The notes beneath the pieces were generated by a model. That model ran no database searches. It saw only the letters and a program-made list of their open reading frames with translations, and was not told the origin of the DNA. The translations under genes were made by a program, and so were the position numbers. DNA of 64,000 nucleotides from Reticulitermes speratus (taxonomy: Eukaryota; Arthropoda; Insecta; Blattodea; Rhinotermitidae), in the NCBI GenBank assembly GCA_021186555.1, contig JAJKFL010000005.1:27592635-27656634 (forward strand). Direction: 5' to 3'. Positions 1-10,726 of this stretch are shown here, in pieces (positions within the stretch are counted from its first letter, which is position 1; every line of letters begins with the position of its first letter).

Positions 1-1004
1 ACCCTTAAACCACTGTTTTCATTAACTAATGGTTAAATAAGTAAATAAATAAAGAAACAAAAGAAAGGCTAAATTTTACCATAACGAGCTTCATGTAATT
101 TTAAACAATAAAACACACACACACTCCAACAGAAAACAATGTTGGAACGTGTGGAGTGTTAAATTTCAAACTTAAAAAAAAAAATTCACGCCGCACGAAA
201 ACGTTGCCGGTTTGTAGTTTACATCGCAATTCTTTTCACTACCAAAATCATTAGACACACAGCAACTACTCTACGTGGCCTAGCACCTGCTCTTTCTCGT
301 GGTGTAGGAACTGAATTTACACGTAATATAACATTACCGAGTATTCAGACGAATTTTCAAGCTCTTCCAGCGTTCTCATATGCTACGAGGTTAGGATTTA
401 AAAGTGATGCATTACGTTTTCGTCCAAATAATTTTAAGATATTCGACGCTGGTCAAGTACACACACCATACTCAGTGCTATTTTTCAACAGAACGCATAG
501 TCTGCGGCTGTTAATTGCTGCACAGTCACAGCTCTTAACAATCACCCTCAACATACCTGAACATGAGAAGCAGAGGGGGGAAGTCCAATTTTATAATATT
601 TGAGACACTACATCATTTTTCTTAGACCAACATGTTACTTACTGCTGTTTAATTATTGGTCCAGCTACACTGGAACAGTATTTGGACTTAAAACCATCTG
701 CATCTGAAGGAGCTTGAAATCCTAAGAAAACTGATGTATTATCTCAAATATAAAGTTGGACAACGCCCTACAGCTTCTCAAGTCCAGATACGTTGTTTAT
801 GATCCAGAACCCGTCCGTTCGATTAACTAGCTAATTAATAAGCACAATTTTCAATGCCAATATAAAATCATGTCGGAATTTTTTAGGAATTAAGTACAGT
901 TTTCAAGCAATTACGTCCGTATTATACTCAGAAAACCCCAAATTTTGCAACGCCATTATGTCATAATCAGGAGGCTATGAAGCATTAACTGCATCTGAAT
1001 AATG
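1..1004. other. Unassigned sequence with one old repeat E fragment
   Basis: No coding potential is visible. A short CA run lies near 113-124. Around 295-385 the sequence matches the 3' part of repeat E as seen at 53.1-53.4 kb (the 'GTAGGAACTGAATTT' block followed by an accgagt...ctcttc block), so an old plus-strand copy of that family ends here. The remainder is AT-rich DNA that I could not assign. Confidence 0.4.
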
Positions 1005-1170
1005 TTTAAAAATTTAGTTTCTACCTCACCAAAAAAATAGTGCATCTCCATTACAAAAACAAACAGGTTAAGAGCTTTATTTTATGAAGTAACATATGAA
1101 GCACGTAAATACACTGTGGGCAAAGTACAGAGTTTAATGCAGAAACTGGTGGCACACATGGTTTACTACT
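1005..1170 (-). repeat. Repeat E copy, minus strand, diverged
   Basis: Read on the minus strand, this matches the repeat E blocks seen elsewhere in the window: a conserved 'ggttaat/taaccggttggcctttgtaa' type segment, then 'gaggtagaaactaaattt'. It also carries the 'actttgcccacagtgtattta' block, interrupted by small changes. Repeat E is a non-coding interspersed family of unknown class. This copy is old and has no visible target duplication. Confidence 0.45.
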
Positions 1171-1617
1171 GCGACGTGAAGTTACTATGTCAATACATAG
1201 TTAAATCACGTATATGTAGACCTGCCTGTACGTTGGTGCAATTTTCGTATCGATCGAGTTCACATCGTTCTGCTTTGAACAACCAGTGGTTTCCTACTCT
1301 TATGTAATTTGCATTAGTAAACTTCTAGTTAGACGGATTTATGTACAGGCCACGTTCAGTTGCTACAGAAATAGACGTACTTTACAGAAAATTAGGCGAG
1401 ACATAACTTAAAAATCACATCAAGAACTGAATCATTCACCATGCACGTTACCTGCTCTAGACAAATAAAAGGACCGAAATTTTCATTACATTACTGAATA
1501 CGTCTATGCTGTTTAACTGCTCCTTTATTTCGAACAAGCACTTTCCTCCCCTTGCAGTTCGCAGCCTTCGGTAACACTTTCCACCATCCAAATCTATTTC
1601 AAGAGATTTTTCTGTTC

Positions 1618-1790
1618 AAACCATCCAGTCCGGCTCCGGGGCCCATCAATCCCCCTATTCAATGGTTAAGCTTGGAAGTAAAGGGCCGGGGCGTTAAGCT
1701 GACCACTAACTTCAATTTAGTTCCAAGGTTATGCAAGCCTGGAACCATAACTTCATTCCACCATACGCCTTAATGGTCCGGCACTTCATT
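1618..1790 (+). mobile_element. SINE-A fragment (3' body only)
   Basis: This matches the body of SINE-A on the plus strand: the 'ggggcccatc' segment, the 'attcaatgg' segment, 'aaagggccggggcg' and a degraded 'ctccac..acgcc' tail. The tRNA-like head with boxes A and B is missing or unrecognisable. It is an old 5'-truncated copy without an obvious target duplication. Confidence 0.5.
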
Positions 1791-1997
1791 AAGCGCAAGG
1801 GTCTTTTTCAGAGTAATGCCTTCAAAACGTTGACAATTTTTTTGCTATTTCGACAGCAGAAGATACCCAGACGCTGAAATGTCTCCCTAAACACTTCGAA
1901 TTTAGGTCCATACACAAGACGGTAGGAATAGTACATTAGATTCTAATGTAATACTAGTCTTCATTAACGCCCATAACAAAAGTACAGCCTTCCCTGC

Positions 1998-2365
1998 ACC
2001 GATTTTCACGAAACTCACAGACGGATAACAGCATTACGTGCTGATCTCTTATACTGAATTCCACACACATCGGACAATAAAAGTGCAAAGTACGGGCAGA
2101 GATTCACGTACGCCCCCACGTAAAGCATGGGTTTCACCGCGCACATTTTCACGAAAATCTCAACTGGTCAACGTTATTACGTGGAAATCTTCCATACCGA
2201 ATTTCGCCTAATATGGTACAAACATTTTGGAAGTAAGGGTAGAAATAATTTATACCCATGAAGTATGATTCACCAAGCCCATTTTCACGAAACTCACGCT
2301 TGCCCGACAACTTTTTGTACAGAATTCCTGTACCGAATTTCAAGAAAATTCAATAAACGGTGTAG
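1998..2365 (+). repeat. Diverged tandem repeat, about 140 bp unit, three units
   Basis: Three related blocks begin with 'attttcacgaaa' at 2002, 2145 and 2281 (spacings 143 and 136). Each continues with a variable segment that includes a cgttattacgtgg-like or related core, and ends with a 'taccgaattt' or 'tactgaattcc' block. The units differ at many positions, so the duplication is old. There is no coding signal. Confidence 0.55.
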
Positions 2366-2494
2366 TCGCTCATCCTAGGTCATGGACAGACGGATGTATG
2401 GGATCTCCGCAGTGTTTTTACCTCATAAAGGATGCCTAAACATGGGAGAAATAAGAAATAATCACATAATTTTGGTCGGAAACACAAATGGAAC

Positions 2495-2720
2495 AGATCA
2501 CGTAAAGAATCTATGGGCAGAGGGGAAATAAAATTAAGTGGATTTTACGGAAATTAGGCGAGTGTGTGGACTGGATTAAACTGGCTCCTGGTATGGTCCA
2601 ATGGCGGGATCTTGTAAACAGAGCAATAAACTTTCGGGTTCCATAAAATGCGGGTATTTTATGAGTAGCTGTGCGACAATTAGCTTTTCGACGACTAGGC
2701 CTCATTGGGCTATACTTTAC
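2495..2720 (+). pseudogene. LINE C-terminal/3' end relic, plus strand
   Basis: Conceptual plus-strand translation in shifting frames resembles the C-terminus of the LINE at 24.9-25.9 kb: a WEDNIK-like start near 2520, a 'DWIKLA..W.DLVNRAI' stretch at about 2570-2635, and a 3' region ending in 'ttagcttttcgacga', which corresponds to the LINE 3'UTR ('gttagcttctcaaga'). Frameshifts and stops are present. It is a dead, 5'-truncated copy in the opposite orientation to the better LINE copies. Confidence 0.5.
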
Positions 2721-2916
2721 AGATATCTCTTATGAATTTTCATATCCCGTAGGCCTTTACTGTAGATACAAATGTGCTGTTGTAAATCAACATACACGCA
2801 TATCGACGCTACATAGTCTAATCAGACTTTTTTGAACACGAGCTCCCTTAAATAGATACAGCTAACAAACACATAGGCCAGGTTAAATCGCCCTTTTGAT
2901 GCGAGTCTGAAAACAT

Positions 2917-3750
2917 GTGGCCTATTTGTGGCAAATAATTATAACACGGGGCACGATCCACGGACTCTTTAGTTACGAGACAGAGGAATTACCGCAAAAC
3001 CACACCCCCACCTTATTAAAATCCACATCAAAAAGAGGTGGTAGGGGTCTTATTGAATGTAGCAGTATCCAGCCGTGTATTGTGGAGGGACTTATTAGAA
3101 CCGAAATGTGTTGGGGAAGGGGTAAATCAGATTGGAAATCGCTATCAGGAAAGCCGCAGATGTGGAAGGTAACAAGTATGGATTAGATGGGGAGGTAGCC
3201 AACATTTTGCGCGTGCGTTATTCTCATTGGGGTCACGGAAAGGGCACGCGACCATGGAATTAACTACACATAGAATCTGGAGTTGATCTAACTTCGCGTA
3301 ACATGCAATGTTCCTGGCCACAGTACACACAAGTACACTTCACGTAGAGCACCAAAAACACGACGATACTCTGCGTTCTGTATCAGAAGACAATACTAAC
3401 ATTGTATTAGGCGAGTCGGCCTTACGTTCTTAATCGGTGACTATTTTAGAGACAAGGCGCAAGAGGAAATATTAATTCGTTCCACCGCAAACCATTTCTA
3501 GAACAAAACACAAAAAAAGACAATAAATGTGGCACAAAAGCATTTTAATGAATTAAAATAAAAGAAACACCACAATAAAAAAGAAAATTAAGGCAGTTAA
3601 ACTGGAAGATGTCAAAACAGCTCTTAAAAGTAACCTTAAAATGCAGGCATATTAGAAGCTGTATTTATCAACTCTGGGAGGCATTCACGGATCCTATTGT
3701 GTTTTAACGGCGCTGCAAGCGCCGCGATTTTGCTGCGTCGGTGTTACATG
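2917..3750. other. Unassigned, no recognisable gene
   Basis: An 89-codon open frame lies at 2917-3186 on the plus strand. It has no recognisable domain, its codons do not look protein-like, and there are no plausible splice sites at sensible positions. The remainder (3187-3750) is AT-rich with A-rich tracts near 3500-3580. I see no element boundary here. Confidence 0.3.
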
Positions 3751-3754
3751 AATG

Positions 3755-3862
3755 AGTACGGAGTACTGGTGGAATGATATGACAGCACAAAACCTACGTA
3801 TTCCAGAAAGATCGTCCCTAATCCACTTCCCAATCCCACATGAACTGACCTGGGACCGAGCC
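3755..3862 (-). mobile_element. SINE-D relic, minus strand
   Basis: Read on the minus strand, this matches the SINE-D head and body: a degraded tRNA box B region ('cccaggtcagttcatgtggg'-like) followed by the segment equivalent to '...cggtattccattccaccagt'. Intact SINE-D copies occur at 35.6 and 58.4 kb. The copy is old and shortened at both ends. Confidence 0.5.
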
Positions 3863-4134
3863 CAGGCCTTCGGGGCGAAAGTTCACGAATCCTCCACCAA
3901 ATCAACGGGAAAAGCTATGTATGAGCAGAGTCCTGTGACTGTTATCGAACTACAGAGTGGATGGGGAAAAATAACTGAAACAGTTATTTGGATGAAGAAC
4001 GTTGTTGCTGAAAAACTCCAGTACTATATGTTCATAGAACATATGTTCATACTCCGCCACTGCCAACATTCCACAGAACTTCGCTTCCTACAAAAAATAT
4101 TACATTTAGTGCAAAGTTTCGCCCAGTTCTTCAA

Positions 4135-4205
4135 ACACGGTAAGAGACCCTATTTCACAGCCATACAAAACAACCCCTACAAAACCCTTTTAAGCGTTTT
4201 CAAAA
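4135..4205 (-). pseudogene. Small LINE ORF fragment
   Basis: The block 'agagaccctatttcacagcc..acaaaacaa' is close to the 25.37 kb segment of the LINE reverse transcriptase ORF that encodes the conserved '[10 protein letters not shown]' stretch on the minus strand. Only about 70 bp can be aligned. It lies inside a chance plus-strand open frame of 161 codons that is not a gene. Confidence 0.4.
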
Positions 4206-4221
4206 GTAGACACGCTATAAA

Positions 4222-4452
4222 CGAGGCGCCTGAATAGTTCAGTTAGTAGAGCCTACAGTGTCTAGGTTAGAGCTGGACAAATGAGCAACACAGGTTCTGT
4301 TCCTAGCAAATGACAGAAAATTTCTCTTGTCAACAGCGTCAAGACCGACTTTGTGGCCCACCCAGTCGCCTATCCAGTGGTTGTCGAAGGCTCTTTCCCG
4401 ACAGCAAAGCTGTCATGGCGTGAAACTATACCTCCACTCCCCCTTACGCTTT
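4222..4452 (+). mobile_element. SINE-A copy, plus strand, diverged
   Basis: A degraded tRNA-like head is seen at about 4222-4320 (box A-like 'tagttcagttagtagagcc', box B-like 'aggttctgttcct'). The SINE-A body follows: 'accgac..tgtggcccacccagtcgcctat', 'ctctttcccg', and the tail 'tacctccactccccc'. Enough blocks are in the right order to assign the family. No target duplication is visible. Confidence 0.6.
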
Positions 4453-5466
4453 TACCTCACGCTGTAAACAGAAACTGAAATCACAAATTCCATCCTCTAG
4501 AAAAAAAAATAGCTCTTTGCGCTCGTAGGAATCCATAACTACGGAGGTCAAATCCTGGCTATTTACCGCTTTGGCACGTGTGTGGAAAGGCATTAAGTTA
4601 CAACATAACTCAGTGGGAGAACTGCGTGTCGAACACAGCACAAGTTGTACTTTGCTGCTTACACCACACTGTTTATGAAATCATTTAGCTAAGTATCAAC
4701 ATCAGGTTTACATCTGAAAGACCACAGAAAGCCACGTTCACACCGAGGCGAAAGTGTTAAGTGTTTTCGTGGACAACGTGTTATACTGATTTATAAACAC
4801 GATTCTCCTTGAACCCATTACTCTTCTTTCAACCAAGTTTTTTGGATCAATGATTATTCTGCCGCCCAGTTTAGTATCTGAAAATTTAAAGATTAAAATA
4901 AACAAAACTCTAATTAACTTGACTCATTACGTACACAGAACAAGTACCCGTAAAACACAACATATATATATGATGTAGAAAATGTAGGCCCAAGAACAGC
5001 TACAAGTTTCGGCTTTAATTCGCGTTTGACAGATATTCATTGGCTCTCTGAAGCCCCTAACTGTACCTGTCATTTTGCATGGGTCTCAAACTTGGATCCA
5101 TCATGATAAGGGATGAACGTAGCAGGTGGATGTTTGAGAACAGGGTAGGCCTACTGAGGACAGTAGCTGGACCTAACAGGTAGGAAGTTAACAGAAAAAC
5201 GGAGCATGTTACGCGGAAAATCATGCACATTGCACGTTTCGTAACAATTGTTTGGCTGATCAAATAAAGAAAAGAACAGGCGCCACACGCAGAATTCATG
5301 TGTGACGTCACAACAATTGCGTACAAAGTTTTGAAAGGAAACACCTCAAAAACGGCACTTGGAAGAAAAGATGGTGCTTTGAAGACCTAGGCCTAAATAG
5401 GAGGAAACCATTAAAACTGATCTTAAAGAAATAGGGTACAAGGACGTGGACGTATAGTTACCATTA

Positions 5467-5792
5467 ACTAACTCCACGGAGCAGAGTCCTTCTTCAGAAG
5501 CTAACAAGTCCTCAGCTAGTCAAGAAATTTCCCGCATTTTATGGAACCCGAAGGTTCATTACCGCATTCACAAGAGCCCGCTACCTGTCCCTATCCTGAG
5601 CCATAGCAATCCAGTCCATGCCCCCTCATCCCATTTCTTGAAGATCAATTTTAGTATTATCTTCCCATCTACGCCTGGGTCTTCCAAGTGATCTCCTTCC
5701 CTCAGGTCTCCCAACCAAAATCCTGTATGCACCTCTCCCCTCCCCCATACGTGCTATATGCCCCGCCCACCTCATTTTTCTTGATTTGATCA
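5467..5792 (-). mobile_element. 5'-truncated LINE tail with target-site duplication
   Basis: This is the same family as the 24.9-25.9 kb LINE, on the minus strand. On the plus strand it begins with the LINE 3' terminus (repeated 'taac' unit, then 'tccacggagcagagtcc') and ends inside the sequence for the '[12 protein letters not shown]' region. It is flanked by 'atagttaccatta' (5454-5466) and 'atagtcaccatta' (5793-5805), 13 bp with one mismatch. This is classical target-primed reverse transcription with strong 5' truncation. It is among the better preserved copies but has no open frame. Confidence 0.8.
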
Positions 5793-6099
5793 ATAGTCAC
5801 CATTATAATGTGAAATGTTACGGTACTGGCCTCTTCTGGTTACAAGAATTAAAGCTGTTCCGTCCGTCTGTTGTCTCATGTCCGTGACAGCAGCAGCAGT
5901 GAGCACAAGATAGTAAGCTACAATACAAGAGTAACTGTCATTTGTAGTACACTGGCATGTTAAACCCACAACACCCTTTGAAGAAACAGCGACATTTACT
6001 GGTTCAGGCGTTAGACATTTTAAAGTACAGTGGTAAATATGTGTAACACCTACTTTAGAATTTTACTCTGCAGTTTCTACATTAAGGACATTCCTGAAT

Positions 6100-6215
6100 T
6101 TGTAGGATTCCCTGCACTTCCCAGCATACTTCTTCCCATCCTCATTTTCTGTCTTCCCCTTTTCTCGTGCCTTTTCTTCTCATTATCCTTCTTCGTCCTT
6201 TTCTGCCATCTGTAC
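6100..6215 (+). repeat. Pyrimidine-rich tract
   Basis: A C/T-rich stretch with almost no purines (core about 6116-6200). It reads open on both strands because of its composition, giving a low-complexity frame rich in Leu, Phe and Ser on the plus strand. It has no gene signal. Confidence 0.5.
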
Positions 6216-6819
6216 GTTCGTATAGTAGCCGACTGGATTCGCAGTCTCGTATTATGACACACAGATAATGCTGCCCCACTTAATTATTCACCAGAGAATT
6301 TGGAAGGGGTACAATATTCGTGGTCCCTTTATGGTTAGTGGGTAGAACCTAGAGCCATTCGGAACGCAGAGAATCGAATGCCAGTCCGTTGGGTGTTTAC
6401 TACATACTCAGCTACCGTCTTTCAATGTGTGGAGTACACAGAAAGACGCAATGTCGGTGGTACAACCACGGCAGCATTGGGCCTGGACCAGATGTCAAGT
6501 ACTAAAGCATAAATGTGCCACTCAACTATCGTGCAGATGTCTCCAAGTTGTCTTTAGTGCCAGGGGTCTCATTATCCAAGCTAACAAGATCAGTGTCATG
6601 GTGGAGTAAGGCGATTATGTTTTGTTTGGGGAGGAGAACATGAACTCAAGTGGCAGTGTTTAATTGTGTTCACTTGACCATCCTGCCATATCTTCTTAAC
6701 GCCAGATCAATATAATAAGCTTCCAATATCACTATGTTTAAGCTTTTCAATGCATTCCACATTTTTACGTAGTGACAGGCCTCTCAAGAATGGCTTCATT
6801 TTACAAATACCAATTACAA

Positions 6820-6905
6820 CAGCTCACTGTGTAAGGGGCGGACGGTACTGGACCGCTTTAACACTGAGAATGCGAGGTCGAATCCCTTTCTGGGCTGTGC
6901 TCATA
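6820..6905 (+). other. tRNA-like segment, possible SINE head
   Basis: The segment contains a box A-like 'tgtgtaaggggcgg' and a box B-like 'gaggtcgaatccc' with tRNA-like spacing, and runs directly into the microsatellite at 6916. This layout fits a SINE head with a simple-repeat tail. It is not convincing as a functional tRNA because acceptor stem pairing is not apparent. Confidence 0.35.
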
Positions 6906-6915
6906 AATACGCGAT

Positions 6916-6981
6916 ACAACAACAACAACAACAACAACATACTACTACTACTACTAATAATAATATAATAATAATAATAAT
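6916..6981 (+). repeat. Compound microsatellite (AAC)n-(ACT)n-(AAT)n
   Basis: Consecutive trinucleotide runs: AAC about 6916-6939, ACT about 6940-6956, and AAT/ATA about 6955-6981 with one slip. Such runs often grow from SINE tails; the tRNA-like segment just upstream fits that. Confidence 0.95.
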
Positions 6982-7019
6982 GACATTTTAAAACTCTTTT
7001 ATCGTCCTGTCTACCTCCC

Positions 7020-7787
7020 AAACTACAGAAAGAAAGAAAACAAAAAACGATTTTGTTATCTGCTTTGTACGAGGCGCGACACGCCGTCTGTTACTTGGAG
7101 GGACGAACACATTACATGTGTTTGAAAACAAAATGCTGTGGGAAATATTTGGCCCCAAGACGTACGAAGTAGGAGGGCAATTGTGGGTTTTATATTATGG
7201 GAAATTTCATGATTTATACAAGCCACCTGGTATGGTTAGGGTAGCAAACCCATGAGGCTGCGATGGGCTAGACAAGCTGCTACAACGAAAAGAAGAACTA
7301 TGTACACAATTTTGGTCGACAAAACTTCCTCGAAAACGTTTAGATTGACAACCGAAAGAAATTAAGGTAACATTAAGATCGGTCTTCGGGAGACGATGAA
7401 GTGATCGGCGGTAGACCGAGGTGGCTCAAAATTATGTCCAATAGTATTCGGGTGTAATACAATGGTAACAAGCCTGAGTGGGTACAGTCCTTGCGTCAAA
7501 GGAATCCTACCAAATGCCTGAAAGATTCATACAAGTACTAATGGAAGATGATACAATAAATGCAAGGAACGTTTGAAGACTCTTTGAGGGCCAGTTGCAA
7601 GACCAGGAATGTGACAGGGGACAGCATAAAGATGGATTTTTAGGAAAGCAGACTATGAGAATGGGAGGAGGACGGAGCTGGCTCAACATTATGTCCACCA
7701 GAAGTGAAAGGATTAAACTTATCCACCACCTAATATCAGCACTGTATTCAAAATGATTCGTTACGATGGAGGAGGCGGCTGAAGGTT
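7020..7787. other. Unassigned, no gene seen
   Basis: Short open frames only. There is an imperfect direct repetition around 7400-7460 and 7620-7700 ('ggtagaccgaggtggctcaaaattatgtcca' resembling 'aggacggagctggctcaacattatgtcca'), suggesting two copies of one small old repeat about 230 bp apart. No domain is recognised. Confidence 0.35.
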
Positions 7788-7795
7788 ATCTAAAC

Positions 7796-7997
7796 CATGG
7801 GCCTCCAATCTGCGGCCCGCCAGGTTGTATCATGCGGCCCGCGGCCACATTTGCAAATTACATATATACTATAAAAGTTACTCAATAATTTAGGTGGTTA
7901 GGTATACCATTTACTGCTATTTGTTTCACGTGCGGCCCGCGAACCAACTCACAATACCGGATGTGGCCGTTTGTCATAAAAAGGCTGGAGACCCATG
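7796..7997. mobile_element. hAT-like MITE 1 (202 bp)
   Basis: Ends are inverted repeats: left 'catgggcctccaatct', and right (read inward on the other strand) 'catgggtctccagcct'. Internal 'gcggcccg' motifs occur near both ends and near 7937. It is flanked by 'atctaaac' (7788-7795) and 'atctacac' (7998-8005), 8 bp with one mismatch, the target length typical of hAT elements. It is non-autonomous with no coding capacity. Confidence 0.75.
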
Positions 7998-8603
7998 ATC
8001 TACACTCTTATTTGCCACCGTGACAAGATGGAGGCATTGCACTGTTGCGTCCTGCAGCCGTCTTGATCCCAACGAAAAAGCTTCCAGGTCTCTCAGGGTT
8101 CCCTACAACTGCACGTGGAAAGTTCCAACAGCCCTGTTTGGAAAAGAACTCCAGTCCACGGCCATGTATTTTACTGAGCTATTCCTATTGTATCTCGTTT
8201 ACAGCACTCTGCTGCAACCCCCACATGTTCAACGCTTTTAGACTTTTAACAAATAATAAAATGTTACCTCTGTACAACAGAACCAATGAACCGACGGACA
8301 GATTCAATTATAAAAATTCGTATACACGTTCTCTTCTAAAGCCACGAAATGTACTCTATTTTGGTTTGTATTTTCCATTAATTTTTACAAATGACTGCCC
8401 TTAAATTGATCTTATGTCAGAAGCACACACAACAGACCTACACTTCCTTCACATACAAAATAAACTAAGTTTATTCATACGTATAATAGCATACGGCTTG
8501 GGGTGTGCAGACTCAGGTTCAATACCCATCCGCTGCATATTCATAGCATTACACAGATTCTGGAGAATAACGTTTCCAATAACTTTCACCAACATTCAAC
8601 ACT

Positions 8604-8730
8604 CAAGAACCCTTCAAAGCACAGTGGTACCTATATGTCACCTCCTTCAGCTTAAAAAGAAAAACTGCATTCGGCCCACAAACTGTATGATTCTGACAAT
8701 AAATGACCATTATTTCCCTAATGGTCTTTC
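8604..8730 (+). repeat. Repeat E fragment, plus strand
   Basis: Blocks 'ccttcaaagcacagtggtacctatatgt', 'gcccacaaactgtatgattct' and 'atgaccattatttccctaa' match, in order, the first half of repeat E as seen at 53.1 kb. The 3' half is missing. A short chance open frame overlaps it. Confidence 0.5.
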
Positions 8731-9118
8731 TAAACAAGACGTCATGTTTTCTGTGACGCAGGAACTGAGTTGGTAAATGAGTTCAATAAACATTAGGGTT
8801 AAAAGGGGTAACCACAGTAGGCAGGATGTGGCCTTAGCTGTTCGGGCAGTTGGAGGCGGAATGCAGACGAACGCCTTCTCAACTGTGAATGAAGCTGGAA
8901 ACTGGCACGTCCTTGAGCGAGACCCGAGACAAAGGAAGCGATCAGGTTCATCACATTACGTGCTATTTACTTTCTCTAGCAAGTACTTAACATGAACAAG
9001 ATCAGCAGTTGGTAAAGACGTAAAGAAAACATATACTAACAAGAAGCTGTGTCCACATGTTTCACTTTGTCTTGCCAACAACAGATAAATTTTGAGCAAT
9101 AAACATCCTACATACAGG

Positions 9119-9365
9119 AAAAGGAACGCTAACTGGATTGGTCACATTTTGCGTAGGAACTACCTACTAAATCACGTTATTGAAGGAAAGATAAAATAAA
9201 AGATAGAAGGGAAGAGAAAACGAGGACAAAGACGTAAGCAGCTACTGGATGACCTTAAGGAAAAGAGAAGATACTAGAAATTTAAAAGAGGAAACTTTAG
9301 ATCGCACTCTGTGGAGAAGTTGCTTTGGAAGAAGCTATGGACTTGTCGCAAAACAGACTACGTAT
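9119..9365 (+). pseudogene. LINE (second family) ORF2 C-terminal fragment
   Basis: Plus-strand conceptual translation reads 'NWIGHILRRNYLLNHVIEGK', followed by a basic 'GKRKRGQRRKQLLDDLKEKR' stretch. After a frameshift it continues with a 'LDRTLWRSCFGRSYGL'-like end. This pattern (NWIGH..R.N.L...VIEGKI..RGR..QLLDDLK) is the C-terminal segment of a non-LTR retrotransposon reverse transcriptase ORF common in insects. It differs from the LINE at 24.9 kb, whose equivalent is [10 protein letters not shown]. Two in-frame stops (after 'GKI.' near 9206 and after 'RY' near 9275) and a frameshift show it is dead. Confidence 0.7.
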
Positions 9366-9685
9366 TGAATGTATGTACAAGACTAGTTCTATTATCTGCC
9401 TGAGCATGGTCCAGCACACTGTCATAGGAGGAAGCCTCTTGCCTTCCCTTCTCTACTACTCCATAACACATGGGGTCATATGCTTTTTCCTAGACATAAT
9501 AATTTCGTAATATCTAATGACATTTAAATTGATAAGGGCCAGAGGTAATAATTTTCTAAATTGATAAGTCACATTCTAAGTAATTTTTATTGGCTGAGGG
9601 CCTCAGTTTTTTTCACTCAAATACACGGGATCTCAAACAAATAGTTAGGAAACCGCGGTATAAAACTCAAATATGATGTGGAAAA

Positions 9686-10010
9686 CTGTGTGGTTTTAAA
9701 TGGTAAATAGCGACTATGATTACCACACAATATCGTCCTGCAGAACATTTATCAAAGAAACCCCCCCCCCCCCCCAAGTACAGTGGTTACTGTATCTACC
9801 ACCAACCTGAACACTACGCGAACTCTGTACTTTGCTCACACAATGCATTTGTTTTTCGCTGACACGCTTCTTCAGAACAAACGACTCTTTCCCTAACGAC
9901 ATAACCGGCTGGCCTTTGTAATTGGGACGTCGTGTTCTTGGGACAGAAATCTAAATTTTAAATACTACCGAGTCCAATTTCGCTCTTCAAGGTGTTGAAC
10001 TACAAAACTG
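9686..10010 (+). repeat. Repeat E copy, near full length, plus strand
   Basis: One of the longest repeat E copies: the 'tacagtggttact..tatctaccaccaacctgaacac' block, the 'gaactctgtactttgc' block, 'cagaacaaac..tttccctaacgacataaccggctggcctttgtaattgggacg', then 'aatttt aaatactaccgagtccaatttcgctcttcaa'. A C15 homopolymer lies at 9761-9775. It is non-coding; family class unknown. Confidence 0.6.
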
Positions 10011-10299
10011 TGTATGAAGGCTCGCTATCATCTTTCTCTAATTGTTCATATAAAATTAATTCACGTCTGTCTGACAGTAGAATGCCAAACAGCACACTTT
10101 TTAATTTATAACCCTCCTCGCCCGTATAACAATTCTACTTCCATTTAGTACTGTCGATCTTAATTTAACATTTTATTCAGTTAATGTTCGCGCACAGACC
10201 AACTCCATATGGCAGACAAGTACCAAGCGTTTGTAGCTGGTACAGAGACCGTTGTGGGATTGCTATTAATACATACACTGCAGTTTTAACAAAAGATCA

Positions 10300-10440
10300 C
10301 ACATCAGAGGTAAGAATATTTTTATTCCATTCCGTTTTATTAATTATTTTATTTTAATATTTTAGTACTAAAGTTAATGTAAAACAGTTAAATTATAAAA
10401 GTAAACCCTGTATGTTGTAACATTTTTAGTACCTAGCCGT
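10300..10440. other. AT-rich stretch ending in a short motif shared with 13.4 kb
   Basis: A strongly AT-rich segment ends with 'ccctgtatgttgtaaca' near 10408-10425. The same 17 bases occur at 13418-13434, directly beside the foldback at 13.25-13.41 kb, which suggests a shared element end. Confidence 0.4.
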
Positions 10441-10464
10441 ATAAGAAAAAAAAAAAGTTTTCGA

Positions 10465-10690
10465 AGTACTGTTCTATGGAACCCGAAACTAAATTATCGT
10501 GTTCACAATAACCCTGGAGCCAATGATGACCGAAATGAATCTAGTTCCCATCATCCCACCCTATTTTCAGATATGCTTTTAATACAGAATAGTACCCTAC
10601 CATTTACGCCTTACGTATTCAAAGCGATCCCTTAACCTCAATTTTTCCCAACCAAAACTGTCGTACAGATTAAATACCGACTATTTATCT
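10465..10690 (-). mobile_element. Old LINE 3' relic, minus strand
   Basis: Blocks 'ctatggaacccgaaactaaattatcgtgttcacaataaccc' and 'cccaaccaaaactgtcgtaca' align in order with the 3' part of the 24.9 kb LINE ('tatggaacccgaaggttcattaccacattcacaacagccc' and 'ccaccaaaactctgtatgca'). It is highly diverged, with no open frame and no visible target duplication. Confidence 0.45.
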
Positions 10691-10726
10691 AAATATCTTC
10701 CAACTGGCAAACATGGCGCGAGTAGT

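Noticed and set aside
3752-4237. 161-codon plus-strand open frame
   Set aside because: It crosses a SINE-D relic and a LINE fragment that lie on the minus strand. Its translation has no domain and ends in a SINE-A head.
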